A DNA stretch of 64,000 nucleotides, from positions 2,892,657 to 2,956,656 of the forward strand of contig NZ_CP113064.1 of assembly GCF_026625805.1 (NCBI RefSeq), written 5' to 3'. Below the pieces are notes generated by a model, which ran no database searches, had not been told where the DNA came from, and saw only the letters and a list, made by a program, of their open reading frames with translations. This document shows, piece after piece, positions 29,172 to 38,878 of this stretch; the stretch's first letter is position 1; the number at the start of each line of letters is the position of its first letter. This DNA comes from Brevundimonas sp. SL130. GTDB taxonomy: Bacteria; Pseudomonadota; Alphaproteobacteria; Caulobacterales; Caulobacteraceae. Both the position numbers and the translations under genes were made by a program.

Positions 29172-29471
29172 CTAAACCAGCTCCACCTTCAGCGAATGCC
29201 CCAGCACCCGTGCCGCACGACTGAGCGTGTCCAGCGTCACGTTCGACGCCTCCGGGTCGAGGACGCGGTTCAGTTGGGCGCGGCTGGTCTCCATTTCGGC
29301 GGCCATGGCGGCGCGGGTCAGGCCCTGGGCCTTCATCGCCTGCTGGAGCTGGAGGGCGATCACGCTCTTGACCGCGCGCAGGGTCACCTCCTCGCGGATG
29401 CCGTCCTCGTCGAGGACGTCGTCCAGGGTGGCGAGGTCCGACGGATCGCGGAACTTCATGTCTGTCGTCAT
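29172..29471 (-). CDS. XRE-family antitoxin-like regulator
   Basis: A 99-residue protein with a helix-turn-helix in the C-terminal half (about residues 43-95: ALQLQQAMKAQGLTRAAMAAEMETSRAQ is its first part) and an acidic N-terminus (DPSDLATLDDVLDEDG). It resembles HigA-type antitoxins or XRE regulators linked to type II toxin-antitoxin loci. No HigB/RelE-type toxin is encoded beside it, so it may be an orphan. It is not an obvious controller protein for the restriction system, from which a repeat element separates it. Confidence 0.7.
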   Translation of the reverse strand: MTTDMKFRDPSDLATLDDVLDEDGIREEVTLRAVKSVIALQLQQAMKAQGLTRAAMAAEMETSRAQLNRVLDPEASNVTLDTLSRAARVLGHSLKVELV

Positions 29472-29596
29472 CGGGCGCTTCCCAGGCCTGCGGCTGGATT
29501 GATCGTACCATAAATAACACGTTCGTCGTTGCGCTAAGGGGAGAAGGAAGAGGGTTGCGTCCGGGTTTGGCGTAACGGCGGTTTAGGCGTGGGGAC

Positions 29597-30148
29597 ATGA
29601 GCCAGGGCATCCACCGCAAGATCCGATCCGACGCCGTCTGGGCCGAGGTGCGCAAGGCGTGGGAGGATGGGGAGACCGCGCGGTCGGTGGCGCGGCGGTA
29701 TGACGTCGGGGTTCACGCCCTGTGGAAGCGGCGCGAGGCGGAGGGCTGGACGCGGCCCGACCCGAAGGCGGGGCCGGTGGAGCCGGCCGAGGGCTGGGGC
29801 GCCTATGTGCAGGGGCGGCGGGACGCCTTCGAGGGGCGTCTGGAAGAGGCGCGGGCGCTGGCGGAATGTCTGGTCGAGGCGATGCAGGACGAGCGGCTGA
29901 CGCGGGCGCCGCACTGGCATATTCCGTGGCTGTATCGCTGGCGCGCCGACCATCTGGGGGCCGAGGCGGCGGCGCGGGACCGGGAACGGGCGCGCGAGGC
30001 GGGGCATCCGTGGGCCGAGGTGTTCTGGGACGAGGACGGGGTGCTGAGGCCGCTGCGGCGGCTGGATGAAGAAATGGCGCGGCTGCACCCGCAGGACTGG
30101 CGCCGGGCGGTGGGCGTGCCGGAGGGGGTGGAGGTGGAGTGGCCGTAG
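29597..30148 (+). CDS. Hypothetical protein with an N-terminal helix-turn-helix
   Basis: A 183-residue protein. Residues 8-50 look like a helix-turn-helix (AVWAEVRKAWEDGETARSVA, then RRYDVGVHALWKRREAEGW), of the kind found in terminase small subunits and transposase-like DNA-binding proteins. The rest is Trp/Arg/Glu-rich and mainly helical, with no motif I recognise. It ends two bases before the inverted repeat at 30150. It is probably a real gene: the codon bias is consistent, and it is the only long frame with helix-like composition here. Function unknown. Confidence 0.55.
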   Translation: MSQGIHRKIRSDAVWAEVRKAWEDGETARSVARRYDVGVHALWKRREAEGWTRPDPKAGPVEPAEGWGAYVQGRRDAFEGRLEEARALAECLVEAMQDERLTRAPHWHIPWLYRWRADHLGAEAAARDRERAREAGHPWAEVFWDEDGVLRPLRRLDEEMARLHPQDWRRAVGVPEGVEVEWP

Positions 30149-30149
30149 C

Positions 30150-30307
30150 TCTCCCTCCCCTTCATGGGGAGGGGCGATCGCGCAGCGATCGGGGTGGGGC
30201 CCGAAGGGGCGCGAGCGGGGTGGCGTACAAAAGGGCCGTGCGGGCTGACACGGCCCCACCCGGGCTTCGCTCCGCTCCGCCGTCCCTCCCCATGAAGGGG
30301 AGGGAGA
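30150..30307. repeat. Intergenic inverted repeat between convergent genes
   Basis: Perfect 24-bp arms (30150-30173 and 30284-30307; core CCCTCCCCTTCATGGGGAGG). Each arm also folds on itself (CCTCCCC-TTCAT-GGGGAGG), giving a two-hairpin cruciform. It lies between the hypothetical gene and lepA stop codons and may also terminate both transcripts. Confidence 0.85.
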
Positions 30308-30313
30308 AGGGTT

Positions 30314-32122
<1,809 letters not shown>

Positions 32123-32316
32123 CCGCGCGCCCCTATCACGCGTAGAGGTCCGGGGCCAGCGGGCGTCGTGATCCGCTCCTCACACAGTGTCAGATTAAGC
32201 CTTTGCAACAATATGGATCGGCGTTTGAGAGCGGGTCGCGGACGCGGTATGGATCGCGCCTCCCGATAACCGGCGTGAGCCGGCGATCCGCTTCGCCTGC
32301 AACCGAGGAATTCCCC

Positions 32317-33447
32317 GTGTCCAAGACGACCCGAACCGCCATTAGCCTTGGCGCCCTCGCCGTGTCGGCCTTCCTACTGGCCGGCTGCGGAGGGAATGGC
32401 GACGAGGCGGCCGAGGAAAAGGCCGCCGGCGGCTCGCGCCAGACCGTCACCGCCGCCACAGTGACCCAGACCAATCTGCGGCGCACCGTCACCGCCTCGG
32501 GCAGCGTCTCGGCCTGGGAGGAAGTCCCGGTCGCGGCCGAGACCGGGGGGCTGACCGCCGTCGCCGTCTATGTGGATGAAGGCGCCTACGTCCGTCAGGG
32601 CCAGCCCCTGGTGCAGATGAACGACGTCCTGCTGCGCGCCCAGCTGCGCCAGCAGCAGGCCCAGGTGCAGTTGGCCGAGGCCAATGTGGCGCGCGACGAC
32701 GCGGCCCTGGACAGGGCTCAGCAGCTTAAGGAACGGGGCTTCCTGTCTCAGGCCTCGCTGGACACCGCCCTGGCCAACCAGCGGGCGTCCAACGCCAATC
32801 TGGCCGCCGCCCGCGCCACCCTGGCCCAGACCCAGACGCAACTGTCCCAGGCCACCATCCGCGCGCCCGTCGCCGGCCTGGTGATCAGCCGCAGCGTGAC
32901 CAAGGGCCAGATCATCGCCGCCGGGACCGAACTGTTCCGCATGGTCCGCGACGGTCGGCTGGAGCTGGACGCCCAGGTGCCCGAGACCGAGCTGGCCCAG
33001 GTCCGGGCCGGCCAGCCGGCGACAGTGACCTCCAGCGAGGCCGGAACCACCTCCGGCACGGTCCGGATCGTCACGCCCGAGGTCAACGCCAATACCCGCC
33101 TGGGCCTGGCGCGCATCTCGCTGTCGCCCGGCGCCCAGTTGCGGCCCGGCATGTTCGCCCGCGCCGACATCGACGTCGGTGACCAGCCCGCCACCACCGT
33201 GCCCACCGGCGCGGTCCTGTATCGCGACAACAAGCCGGGGGTCTTCACCCTGGTCGCCGACAGCCGGGTTCACTTCCAGCCGGTCGTGATCCTGTCGCGG
33301 ACAGACACCCAGACGGCCGTCACCGGCGTCAATCTGGGCGCCCAGGTCATCGTCGACGGCGCCGGCTTCCTGAACGAGGGCGACCGCGTCAATGTCGCCC
33401 AGGCCCCCGGCGGCGCCCGCCCCGCTACACAGCCTGCGGCCAAGTAG
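32317..33447 (+). CDS. RND efflux periplasmic adaptor (membrane fusion) lipoprotein
   Basis: A 376-residue HlyD/AcrA-type adaptor. The signal ends in a lipobox (FLLAGCGG), so it is anchored by lipid. A biotinyl/lipoyl half-motif (GGLTAVAVYVDEGAYVRQGQPL) flanks a coiled-coil hairpin (about residues 100-175, Gln/Ala-rich), followed by a beta-barrel and membrane-proximal domain. GTG at 32317 is chosen because GAGGAA is 7 bp upstream and the signal starts there. It is 9 bp upstream of the RND pump gene, with which it is co-transcribed. No TolC-type outer-membrane factor follows. Confidence 0.9.
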   Translation: MSKTTRTAISLGALAVSAFLLAGCGGNGDEAAEEKAAGGSRQTVTAATVTQTNLRRTVTASGSVSAWEEVPVAAETGGLTAVAVYVDEGAYVRQGQPLVQMNDVLLRAQLRQQQAQVQLAEANVARDDAALDRAQQLKERGFLSQASLDTALANQRASNANLAAARATLAQTQTQLSQATIRAPVAGLVISRSVTKGQIIAAGTELFRMVRDGRLELDAQVPETELAQVRAGQPATVTSSEAGTTSGTVRIVTPEVNANTRLGLARISLSPGAQLRPGMFARADIDVGDQPATTVPTGAVLYRDNKPGVFTLVADSRVHFQPVVILSRTDTQTAVTGVNLGAQVIVDGAGFLNEGDRVNVAQAPGGARPATQPAAK

Positions 33448-33456
33448 GACCGACCC

Positions 33457-36400
33457 ATGAACCAGATATCGTCCTGGGCGATCAAAAATCCGATTCCGAT
33501 CATCCTGCTGTTCCTGCTGCTGACGCTCGGCGGCGTGGTCGGCTTCATGGGGATGCGGATCAATCAGAACCCTGACATCGACTTCCCGCTGGTCGCCGTC
33601 ACGGCCGCCCGCCCCGGTTCGGCGCCGGCGGAAATGGAGGTCCAGGTCACGCGGCTGATCGAGGACTCGATCGCCGGCCTATCCGGCGTGCGCCACATCT
33701 ATTCCAGCGTCACCGACGGCGTCTCCTCGACCTCTATCGAGTTCGAACTGGGTACGGACACCGAGCGCGCGACCAACGACGTCCGCAACGCCATGAGCGG
33801 CGTGCGCGCCAGCCTGCCTCAGGACATGCAGGAGCCGACCGTCCAGCGCATCGACATCACCGGCGACGCCCTGATCACCTATGTGGTCCGGTCGCCGACC
33901 ATGACGCCGGAACAGATCAGCTGGTTCATCGACAATGAGATGAGCCGCGCCCTGCTGGCCCTGGGCGGGGTGGGCGAGGTCAACCGCTCGGGCGGGGTGG
34001 ATCGCGAGATGCGGGTCGAACTGGATCCGCAGCGGCTGGCCGCCTATGGCGTCACGGCGGCCGAGGTCAGCCAGGCCCTGACCAGCGTCAACAACAACCT
34101 GCCCGGCGGCCGCGTCACCATCGCCGGGTCAGAGCGGGCCGTGCGCACCCTGGGCGCCGCCACCTCGCTGGCGCAGCTGCGCGAGACCCTGGTGCCGCTG
34201 GGCGACGGCAAGACCGTCCGACTGGATAATCTGGGCACGGTCGAGGACAAGTGGAGCGAGCCGCGTCGCCTGGCCCGCTACAACGGCCAGGAAGCCGTGA
34301 CCTTCAACTTCCTGCGCTCGCGCACGGCGTCCGAGGTCAAGGTCGCGGAAAAGGTCCGTGAAGCGGTCAAGACCATCGACGAGGCCCATCCCGAGCTGAC
34401 CATCAGCCAGGTCACGGCCAGCGTCGAGGAGATCGAAGAAAGCTATCTGGCCTCGCTTGAGGCCCTGCTGCTGGGCGGCGTGCTGGCCGTCATCATCGTC
34501 TTCATCTTCCTGCGCGACTGGCGGGCCACCCTGATCGCGGCGACGGCCATGCCAATGTCGCTGATCCCGACCTTCGCCATCCTGGGCCCGCTGGACCAGT
34601 CGCTGAACGTCGTCACCCTGCTGGCCCTGTCGCTGACCATCGGCATTCTGGTCGATGACGCCATCGTGGAGATCGAGAACATCGTCCGCCACATGCGCGA
34701 CGGCAAGCCGCCCTATGACGCCTCGCTGGAGGCGGCGGACGAGATCGGCCTGGCGGTCGTGGCCACCACGGCCACCATCATCGCCGTCTTCGCGCCCGTC
34801 GGCTTCATGCCCGGCATCATCGGCCAGTTCTTCAAGGCCTTCGCCCTGGCGGCCTGCGTCTCCGTGGCCTTCTCGCTGCTGGTGGCGCGGACCCTGACGC
34901 CGCTGATGGCGGCCTTCATCCTGAAACACTCCCACCATGAGGACCGCGATCCCTTCTGGATGAGCGGCTATCTGAAGGCCCTGCGCTGGTCGCTGGGCAA
35001 TCGGTGGAAGGTCTTCATCATCGGCATCCTGTTCCTGGTCGGGTCGATCGCGACCTCGGTCGTGGCCAAGATGTCGTTCGAGTTCATGTCGCCGGGCGAC
35101 ACGGCGCGCGCGGCCTTCCAGGTCGAGCTGCCGCCGGGTTCGACCTTGCGCCAGACTGACGCCGTGGTGCAGCAGATCACCCGCAAGCTGGAGGCGCGCC
35201 CCGAGGTCACCTCGGTCTATGCCGCCATCGGCGGCCAGGACGTGACCCAGGCCAACATCTATGCCGACATGGTGCCCAAGGGCGACCGCGAGCTGAGCCA
35301 GCAGGCCTTTGCGCGGGTCATGGTCGACGAGATGAAACAGATCCCCGGCGCCCGCATCCGGGCCGGCATCGCCCAGTCGGGCGGCGGTCCCGGCGACGGC
35401 ACCACCTACACCTTCTCGATCCTGAGCGACGATCCGGTCGCCCTGACCGCAGCGGCGCGCAAGGTGGAAGAGGAGATGCGCGGCGTCCCGGGCCTGGCCA
35501 ATGTGGTCAACTCGGCCGCCATCGCCCGTCCGGAAATCCTGGTCACGCCGCGTCCAGACGAAGCGGCCCTGGCCGGGGTTTCGGCCGGCGACATCTCCCA
35601 GGCGGTCCGGGTCTCCACGATCGGCGACGTCGACCAGAACCTGCCCAAATATAATCTGGGCGACCGCCAGATCCCGATCCGGCTGCAGCTGACCGAAGAG
35701 GCCCGCAAGGACCTGAGCGTGCTGGAAACCCTGCGCGTGCCGGGCAACAACGGCGCCTCGGTGCCGCTGAGCGCCGTCGCCGACATCGAGTTCGGCGCCG
35801 GTCCGGCCACCGTGTCCCGCCAGGACCGGTCGCGCATCGCCTCGATCAGCGCCGAACTGGACGGCATCACCACCGGGGCGGCCGGCACGGCGGTCAACCA
35901 GCTGCCCTCCGTCAAGGCCCTGCCCGCCGGCGTGCGCCAGGTGCCGGCCGGCGACGCCGAGTTCATCCAGGAGATGCTGACCGGCTTCGGCGTCGCCTTC
36001 GCCTCGGGCATATTGCTGATGTATGCGGTTCTGACCCTGCTGTTCAAAAGCTTCGCCTATCCGATCACCATCATGGCGGCCCTGCCCCTGGCCATCGGCG
36101 GCGCCTTCATCGCCCTGGCCATCGGCGGCGCCAACTTCTCCATGTCGGCCCTGATCGGGGTGCTGATGCTGATGGGGATCGCGGCCAAGAACTCCATCCT
36201 GCTGGTCGACTATGTCATCATGGCCGAGAAGGACGGGATGCCCCGATACGAGGCCATCATGGACGCCGCGCACAAGCGGGCCCGTCCGATCCTGATGACC
36301 ACATTCGCCATGGGCGCAGGCATGGTGCCCATCGCCATGGGCATAGGCGCAGACGTCCAGTTCCGCTCGCCCATGGCCATCGCCGTGCTGGGCGGACTGA

Positions 36401-36549
36401 TCTCCTCGACCTTCCTGTCCCTGCTCTACATCCCGGCCATCTTCACCATCATCGACGACGTGGCCCAATGGGCGCGACGCATCCTGCACCGTTCAACAGC
36501 GGGACAGCGGGAGCTGGCGAAACCGAGGCAGGGGCCATTGGTGGAGTAG
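33457..36549 (+). CDS. RND-family multidrug efflux permease
   Basis: A 1030-residue inner-membrane proton antiporter of the AcrB/HAE family. It shows the duplicated six-helix architecture: TM1 near the N-terminus (NPIPIILLFLLLTLGGVVGF), a large periplasmic loop, the TM2-6 group with GILVDDAIVEIENI (proton-relay Asp pair in TM4), and the second half with MLMGIAAKNSILLVDYV (relay Lys in TM10). It follows its adaptor by 9 bp. Substrate unknown. The outer-membrane channel must be encoded elsewhere. Confidence 0.93.
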   Translation: MNQISSWAIKNPIPIILLFLLLTLGGVVGFMGMRINQNPDIDFPLVAVTAARPGSAPAEMEVQVTRLIEDSIAGLSGVRHIYSSVTDGVSSTSIEFELGTDTERATNDVRNAMSGVRASLPQDMQEPTVQRIDITGDALITYVVRSPTMTPEQISWFIDNEMSRALLALGGVGEVNRSGGVDREMRVELDPQRLAAYGVTAAEVSQALTSVNNNLPGGRVTIAGSERAVRTLGAATSLAQLRETLVPLGDGKTVRLDNLGTVEDKWSEPRRLARYNGQEAVTFNFLRSRTASEVKVAEKVREAVKTIDEAHPELTISQVTASVEEIEESYLASLEALLLGGVLAVIIVFIFLRDWRATLIAATAMPMSLIPTFAILGPLDQSLNVVTLLALSLTIGILVDDAIVEIENIVRHMRDGKPPYDASLEAADEIGLAVVATTATIIAVFAPVGFMPGIIGQFFKAFALAACVSVAFSLLVARTLTPLMAAFILKHSHHEDRDPFWMSGYLKALRWSLGNRWKVFIIGILFLVGSIATSVVAKMSFEFMSPGDTARAAFQVELPPGSTLRQTDAVVQQITRKLEARPEVTSVYAAIGGQDVTQANIYADMVPKGDRELSQQAFARVMVDEMKQIPGARIRAGIAQSGGGPGDGTTYTFSILSDDPVALTAAARKVEEEMRGVPGLANVVNSAAIARPEILVTPRPDEAALAGVSAGDISQAVRVSTIGDVDQNLPKYNLGDRQIPIRLQLTEEARKDLSVLETLRVPGNNGASVPLSAVADIEFGAGPATVSRQDRSRIASISAELDGITTGAAGTAVNQLPSVKALPAGVRQVPAGDAEFIQEMLTGFGVAFASGILLMYAVLTLLFKSFAYPITIMAALPLAIGGAFIALAIGGANFSMSALIGVLMLMGIAAKNSILLVDYVIMAEKDGMPRYEAIMDAAHKRARPILMTTFAMGAGMVPIAMGIGADVQFRSPMAIAVLGGLISSTFLSLLYIPAIFTIIDDVAQWARRILHRSTAGQRELAKPRQGPLVE

Positions 36550-36810
36550 CGGCTCCCGCTTGGATCCGTCATCCTTGTCCTGCGGGCTCGGCGCCCAACA
36601 TCGGCCCCGGAAACGGTTCGGGGTGGTTGATGAAAGGCGGACAATCAGACACGGCCGTCAACAGACAGGGGTGACGGGTCGGGGAGCGGTCAGAGATCAA
36701 GGCGGAAACACGGCGGCGCACACGGCAGCGCACTGGCGCGACGCAAAAGCGGCGGTTATAGCTGGGGGATAAGGCGAGTTCATCGCCAGCCCAATATAGA
36801 GATGAAACGC
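36550..36810. other. Intergenic region before coxC
   Basis: About 260 bp with no convincing gene. It begins with a CCGTCATCC-like string (36566 region) reminiscent of the start of the cruciform repeats but without a matching arm. The coxC promoter should lie near its right end. Confidence 0.4.
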
Positions 36811-37719
36811 ATGGCCGACGCGCACGCCGCTCCGCACCACGACTATCACCTCGTGCCGCCAAGCCCATGGCCGCTGCTGTCGTCCATTGCGGCGACTATC
36901 ATGTTCATCGGCGCCGTGATCTGGATGAAAGGGCTGGCGCCGGCCGAGAATGGGCCGATCGCCGCCAACTTCCTGGCCGAGGGACGCCAGGGGGTGTTCT
37001 TCGCCGGACTGGCGGGGGTGCTGATCTCGGCCTTCGGCTGGTGGTCGGACGTGATCAAGGAATCCAAGGCGGGCGACCATACGCCGGTCGTGTCGATCGG
37101 CCTGCGCTACGGCATGATCCTGTTCATCGCCTCCGAGGTGATGTTCTTCGTCGCCTTCTTCTGGATGTTCTTCGACATGGCCCTGTTCCATGAATCGCGG
37201 GCGCTGACGCCCGAGATCGGAACCTGGGCGGATACGGCCAAGGCCTGGTCGACCTGGCCGCCGCAAGGGGTCGAGGTTCTGTCGCCCTGGCAGCTGCCGC
37301 TGCTGAACACCGTGACCCTGCTGCTGAGCGGCTGCACCGTGACCTGGGCCCACCACGCGATCCAGGTCGGCGACAGCAAGGGCGCCAAGATCGCCCTGGT
37401 CATCACCGTGATCCTGGGCGTCTTCTTCACCAGTGTTCAGGCCTATGAATATCATCACATCCTGCACGAGCACCTGTTCTTCAACGAGGAGGCGGTCAAC
37501 TCGGGCCTGTATGGCTCGATCTTCTTCATGGCGACGGGCTTCCACGGCTTCCACGTCCTGATCGGCACCATCTTCCTCGCGGTCTGCCTGATCCGCCTGC
37601 TGGCCGGGGACTTCACCCCGCAGAAGCATTTCGGCTTCGAGGCGGCGGCCTGGTACTGGCATTTCGTGGACGTGGTCTGGCTGTTCCTGTTCGCCTTCGT
37701 CTACGTCGTCTTCGGTTGA
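36811..37719 (+). CDS. coxC: Cytochrome c oxidase subunit III
   Basis: Core subunit of the aa3-type terminal oxidase in the inner membrane. 302 residues, seven transmembrane helices; motifs HHDYHLVPPSPWPLL at the N-terminus, EVMFFVAFFW, and the C-terminal WYWHFVDVVWLFLF are diagnostic. A start at 36802 (MKRMADA) is the alternative. The order coxC-DUF983-SURF1-M16 is the second half of the usual alphaproteobacterial cox cluster; coxB, coxA, ctaB and ctaG are not upstream, where an RND efflux operon is found instead. The stop overlaps the next start (TTGA). Confidence 0.95.
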   Translation: MADAHAAPHHDYHLVPPSPWPLLSSIAATIMFIGAVIWMKGLAPAENGPIAANFLAEGRQGVFFAGLAGVLISAFGWWSDVIKESKAGDHTPVVSIGLRYGMILFIASEVMFFVAFFWMFFDMALFHESRALTPEIGTWADTAKAWSTWPPQGVEVLSPWQLPLLNTVTLLLSGCTVTWAHHAIQVGDSKGAKIALVITVILGVFFTSVQAYEYHHILHEHLFFNEEAVNSGLYGSIFFMATGFHGFHVLIGTIFLAVCLIRLLAGDFTPQKHFGFEAAAWYWHFVDVVWLFLFAFVYVVFG

Positions 37720-38180
37720 TCGAAGACGGTCCTGAAGACCTCGAGACGGCGCGGGACGAGGGATCGTCCCGCGCCGTCGTGGTTTGCGACACGCCGGTTC
37801 GGGCGGCGATGCGCGGACGCTGTCCCCGGTGCGGCCAGGGCGCCCTGTTTGCAGGCTTTCTGAAGGTGCGACCGGCCTGCGCCGTCTGCGGCCTGGACTA
37901 CGCCACCATCCAGACCGGCGACGGACCGGCCAGTTTCATCATCCAGATCGCCGGGTTTGTGGTCGGGTTTTCGGCCCTGGTGGTGGAGATCAAATTCCAC
38001 CCGCCCATGTGGTTGCACCTGATCGTCTGGCTGCCGCTGGTGGTCGCCCTGTCGCTGGCGCTGATGCGGCCGGGGCGGGGGCTGATGATCGGCTTGCAGT
38101 ACAGGAACCAAACCGCCCCCTCCACCGCTGCGCGGTCCCCCTCCCCCGATCCGCTTCGCTCCACGGAGGAGGATCTATGA
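37716..38180 (+). CDS. DUF983 membrane protein
   Basis: A 154-residue protein of the DUF983 family, found almost only in cox operons and presumed to help oxidase assembly. A zinc-ribbon-like part (RGRCPRCGQGALF, then CAVCGLDY, about residues 33-68) precedes two transmembrane helices (about 75-120). TTG at 37716 overlaps the coxC stop (TTGA); an ATG at 37809 would leave only the ribbon and helices. The last about 25 residues are low-complexity (Pro/Ser/Arg) and encoded by repeat-like DNA, see the finding at 38112-38175. SURF1 follows with an ATGA overlap. Confidence 0.85.
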   Translation: MIEDGPEDLETARDEGSSRAVVVCDTPVRAAMRGRCPRCGQGALFAGFLKVRPACAVCGLDYATIQTGDGPASFIIQIAGFVVGFSALVVEIKFHPPMWLHLIVWLPLVVALSLALMRPGRGLMIGLQYRNQTAPSTAARSPSPDPLRSTEEDL

Positions 38181-38878
38181 GGCGGTTTCCCTGGATATTG
38201 ACCGTGCTGACGGTGGCGGCCCTGGTGCTGCTGATCGGGTTGGGCCTGTGGCAGGTCGAGCGGCTGAAGTGGAAAGAGGGGCTGATCGCGGCGTCCGAGG
38301 CGGCGGCGGCGAAACCGCCTGCGCCGCTGGATCAGGTTTTGGCTGAGGGCGATCTGGAGTTCAGGAAGGCGTTGATCGTCTGTCCGGGCCTGGCCAGCGC
38401 GCCCTATGTCGAGCTGCAGTCTATCCATGACGGCGAGGCGGGGGTGCGGCTGATCTCAGCGTGCAAGCCGGTCGGCGCGGCGTTCAGCCTGCTGATCGAC
38501 CGGGGCTTCATCGCCGACGGTGTGTCGGCCCGGCCGCGCGTGATCGAGACCAGCCTGCCGCTGGTGCTGATCGGCGAGTTCCGCAGCTTTGATCCGCCGA
38601 GCGGCATGACGCCGGCGCCGGCGAACGGCCGCTTCTACGGCCGCGACACGGCGGCCATGGCCGAGGCCCTGAAGGTCCACGGGCCGGTGCGACCCGAGGC
38701 AGTGTTCGCGGTCAGCCCGACCAATCCCGAGTTCGCGCTCTTGCGGCCGTCCGCGCCGCCGGCGGCCTTTTCCAACAATCATTTCGGCTACGCCCTGACG
38801 TGGTTCGGACTGGCGATTGCCCTGGCGGGCTTCTATGTGGCCCTGTTTCGACGTCGAATGAAGAAAGACATCCCCTGA
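38177..38878 (+). CDS. SURF1-family cytochrome oxidase assembly protein
   Basis: A 233-residue inner-membrane protein needed for heme a insertion into oxidase subunit I. It has one N-terminal helix (about 5-22) followed by the family motif GLWQVERLKWKEGLI, a periplasmic domain, and a C-terminal helix (HFGYALTWFGLAIALAGFYVALF). The ATG at 38177 overlaps the DUF983 stop (ATGA) and has GGAGGAGG upstream. It is followed with an overlap by the M16 peptidase. Confidence 0.9.
   Translation: MRRFPWILTVLTVAALVLLIGLGLWQVERLKWKEGLIAASEAAAAKPPAPLDQVLAEGDLEFRKALIVCPGLASAPYVELQSIHDGEAGVRLISACKPVGAAFSLLIDRGFIADGVSARPRVIETSLPLVLIGEFRSFDPPSGMTPAPANGRFYGRDTAAMAEALKVHGPVRPEAVFAVSPTNPEFALLRPSAPPAAFSNNHFGYALTWFGLAIALAGFYVALFRRRMKKDIP

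Noticed and set aside
29472..29596. Possible HigB/RelE-type toxin partner for the XRE protein
   Set aside because: There is no room for one on the upstream side and the neighbouring frames show no toxin motif.
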